From Arenibacter algicola (GTDB lineage: Bacteria; Bacteroidota; Bacteroidia; Flavobacteriales; Flavobacteriaceae), in NCBI RefSeq assembly GCF_000733925.1, contig NZ_JPOO01000003.1:868001-932000 (forward strand): 64,000 nt of DNA, read 5' to 3'. Both the position numbers and the translations under genes were made by a program. The notes beneath the pieces are model-generated. The model was not told the DNA's origin. It did not search any database and was given only the letters and a program-made list of their open reading frames with translations. Below are positions 62,143 to 64,000 of the stretch, one piece after another (the first letter of the stretch is position 1; each line of letters begins with the position of its first letter).

Positions 62143-64000
62143 ATGTATAGAATTCTATTTTCATTAGCCTTAGCCCTGATTTTTTCCTTGGGAATCTGTG
62201 CACAGGAGACCACATTTTATCAGGATGTTGCTTTTATAAATAACATTTCTGTTGGACTTCCCGAGGGCAGTATTGATCAGATATCAATAGTTGACAATAC
62301 TCCTATAGCTACAACCACTTCTGGGCAGTATGAATGGAAGGATTCCAAATGGATCAGAAGTAAAAAGGGGTATTCGGCCGCTTCCCTACCCAAATTAAAA
62401 GGTCTACCAGAGGAAGCCGGTAGGGTCCTCAGCAACACAAATTTCGGGAATACCACCTATGTAGGTTGTGAAAACGGACTTTATGTGAAAATTGACAACA
62501 ACAAGTGGAAACGGGAGCTTCCCTCGGACATAAATTATAGTTGGGCCCTAAAAGAGGTCGCAGCCCTAACAGTAGATACAAAAAACCGATTGTGGTTTGG
62601 TGCCAAACAAGGCATAGGCCGATTAGAGAAAGGTAAATGGACGCTGTTTACCGGAAAGGAAGGAGTGCCCTACACTAATTTCACCTGTGCAGCTTCCGGC
62701 CCAAAAGGTCAGGTGTGGTTTGGTACTGAATATGGAGCATTCAGAGTGGAAGAGAATGCTTTTTTCTATAGGGCAAACCGCAGATGGCTTCCGGACAACC
62801 ACGTAAATTCCATTGCCGTTGATGCCAAGGGTACAGCCTGGATCGCCACCAAAAATGGCCTTGCCCAAATTGTTTCCCAGAAAATGACCTACCCCGAAAA
62901 GGCAGCCTATTTCACACAACAGGTAGAGGACAGACATAACAGAATGGGGTTTATCTGTCAAAGCCACTTAACAGAACAATTTGATATAAACACCAGCCAA
63001 CTGGCCATCTCGGATAACGATGGGCAGTATACCGCCATGTATGGAGCCGCCCAGGCTTTCCGATATGCCATTACCAAAGATCCCGAGGCCCGGGAACTGG
63101 CCAATAGAAGCTTCTACGCCCTAAAATGGCTGGTAGACATTACCCATGAACCTGGGTTTCCCGCAAGGGTGATCATTCCTGTGGATTGGCATGAACCTGT
63201 TAACGAGCAGTACAATAGGGAATACAATCTCCGACGTCAGGAAATCGACCCTTTCTGGAAAGATATATTTCCCCGTTTTCCACTTAGTGATGACGGAAAT
63301 TATAGATGGAAATGCGATACCAGCTCGGACGAATTGGCCGGACATTATTTTTATTACGGTATTTATCACGATTTGATAGCGGAAACCAAGGAAGAAAAGG
63401 ATGCCGTTAAGCAGGTGGTCGCCGATGTAACTGATCACCTTATAAAACATGGTTTCAAATTGGTGGATTATGATGGGAAACCCACGCGTTGGGGGAGTTT
63501 TGACCCCGACTATTTTAATTCCATCTGGGGCTGGGATCAACGTGGACTAAATGCCATGATGATGCTTTCTTTTTTAAATGTTGCCTCGCATGTAACCGGA
63601 GATCCCAAATATGATGAGGTTGCCGAAATGTTGCGGGAAAAGGAAAATTATGATATCTATGCCATGCATGCCAAAGAATTTTTCCCGCCGGAGAATGCAG
63701 TGCCCTGGGACAATAATTTAGGACTAATGAGTCTGTATGGCCTCATCAATTACGAGAAGAATCCGGAAAGACAAATTATGTACCGTATTGCCCTAGAGAA
63801 TGCATGGTTGCATATCAGTAAGCAGAAAAATGCCTTTTGGGACGGGCTCTATGGTGCTATGGCCGGTTTTTTTACCCAAAAGGTGGATGAAGGCTTTTTT
63901 AAGCCACAAGAGCTGTTTACAGAAAATCCCTTGTTTGCCAAGGCCAGTATTGACAGGTACTACAAGAGTAGCTTGGACAACCGCTATATGACAGAAACCC
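62143..64000 (+). CDS. Propeller and alpha-toroid-like exported protein, paralog 2, 3' end missing
   Basis: An open frame from ATG 62143 runs off the window, giving 619 residues. The signal peptide is MYRILFSLALALIFSLGICAQ, without a lipobox. A propeller region (about 25-255; LWFGAKQGIGRLEKGKW, VWFGTEYGAFRVEEN, AWIATKNGLAQIVSQK) precedes a helical domain. The helical domain shares DRHNRMGF, SDNDGQYTAMYGAAQAFRY, TSSDELAGHYFYYG and LVDYDGKPTRWGSFDPDYF with paralog 1. The same arrangement in both shows a duplicated gene. The substrate is unknown. Confidence 0.85.
   Translation, partial: MYRILFSLALALIFSLGICAQETTFYQDVAFINNISVGLPEGSIDQISIVDNTPIATTTSGQYEWKDSKWIRSKKGYSAASLPKLKGLPEEAGRVLSNTNFGNTTYVGCENGLYVKIDNNKWKRELPSDINYSWALKEVAALTVDTKNRLWFGAKQGIGRLEKGKWTLFTGKEGVPYTNFTCAASGPKGQVWFGTEYGAFRVEENAFFYRANRRWLPDNHVNSIAVDAKGTAWIATKNGLAQIVSQKMTYPEKAAYFTQQVEDRHNRMGFICQSHLTEQFDINTSQLAISDNDGQYTAMYGAAQAFRYAITKDPEARELANRSFYALKWLVDITHEPGFPARVIIPVDWHEPVNEQYNREYNLRRQEIDPFWKDIFPRFPLSDDGNYRWKCDTSSDELAGHYFYYGIYHDLIAETKEEKDAVKQVVADVTDHLIKHGFKLVDYDGKPTRWGSFDPDYFNSIWGWDQRGLNAMMMLSFLNVASHVTGDPKYDEVAEMLREKENYDIYAMHAKEFFPPENAVPWDNNLGLMSLYGLINYEKNPERQIMYRIALENAWLHISKQKNAFWDGLYGAMAGFFTQKVDEGFFKPQELFTENPLFAKASIDRYYKSSLDNRYMTET

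Overview
The window is chromosomal DNA of a Bacteroidota member, most likely a marine Flavobacteriaceae of the Arenibacter/Maribacter/Zobellia kind (inference). The grounds are a PorP/SprF-type protein next to an OmpA/PD40 protein and a gliding-motility-type C-terminal domain, SusC-like and OMP beta-barrel proteins, a DUF4369/TlpA lipoprotein, and TAnnTTTG -7 promoter boxes. There are about 45 protein genes. I recognise no rRNA, tRNA or CRISPR array.

Layout. 1-1155: 3' end of an outer-membrane beta-barrel protein, then an IS1182-type element (about 1175-2922). 2949-12701: a minus-strand block with a small membrane protein, a QEGLA-motif peptidase, two tandem dicarboxylate symporters, aroC and a 970-residue FAD/Fe-S dehydrogenase, with a plus-strand LpxH-like phosphoesterase in between. 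12793-28618: envelope and housekeeping genes: TlpA lipoprotein, rhomboid, acyltransferase, the CHU_C/PorP/OmpA trio, sterol desaturase, glmM, ACP phosphodiesterase and gamma-glutamyltransferase. 30703-34182: a four-gene sugar operon (HPS-like aldolase, Zn-dehydrogenase, SDR, TIM-barrel isomerase). 34628-39766: a TonB receptor facing a propeller-phosphoesterase lipoprotein. 40202-45596: saccharopine dehydrogenase-like gene and a lactonase/UxaA/Zn-dehydrogenase operon for sugar-acid breakdown. 46145-57348: dnaK, L-serine ammonia-lyase, a metallophosphatase and a DUF559 nuclease, set among dense repeats and two more IS110-type recombinases. 58465-64000: two paralogous beta-propeller plus alpha-toroid proteins around a DUF3748 propeller. 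The second paralog runs off the window.

From about 28.6 kb on, nearly every intergenic space is packed with repeats. Several are nested. A roughly 22-41 bp GC-rich palindrome (CCTGCCTACCGGCAGGTAGG type) sits inside several other repeat families, always directly after an AG dinucleotide, and empty versions of the same sites are also present. Two nearly identical IS110 elements (28784-30357 and 47358-48931) are bounded by the same AG core in TCGAG sites. Their 5' noncoding ends contain short matches to the target and to the element's own right end, as expected for a bridge RNA. A DUF559 nuclease gene lies between inverted repeats, and one of these occurs alone elsewhere as an exact 28-bp copy, so it may be an under-described repeat-mobilising unit.

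How the genes may work together: the 41.9-45.6 kb operon would oxidise a sugar acid and dehydrate it to a keto-deoxy acid. The 30.7-34.2 kb operon would handle another sugar or polyol. The dicarboxylate symporters, FAD/Fe-S dehydrogenase and serine lyase feed central metabolism. The 58.5-64 kb cluster looks like an exported glycan-related locus of unknown substrate.
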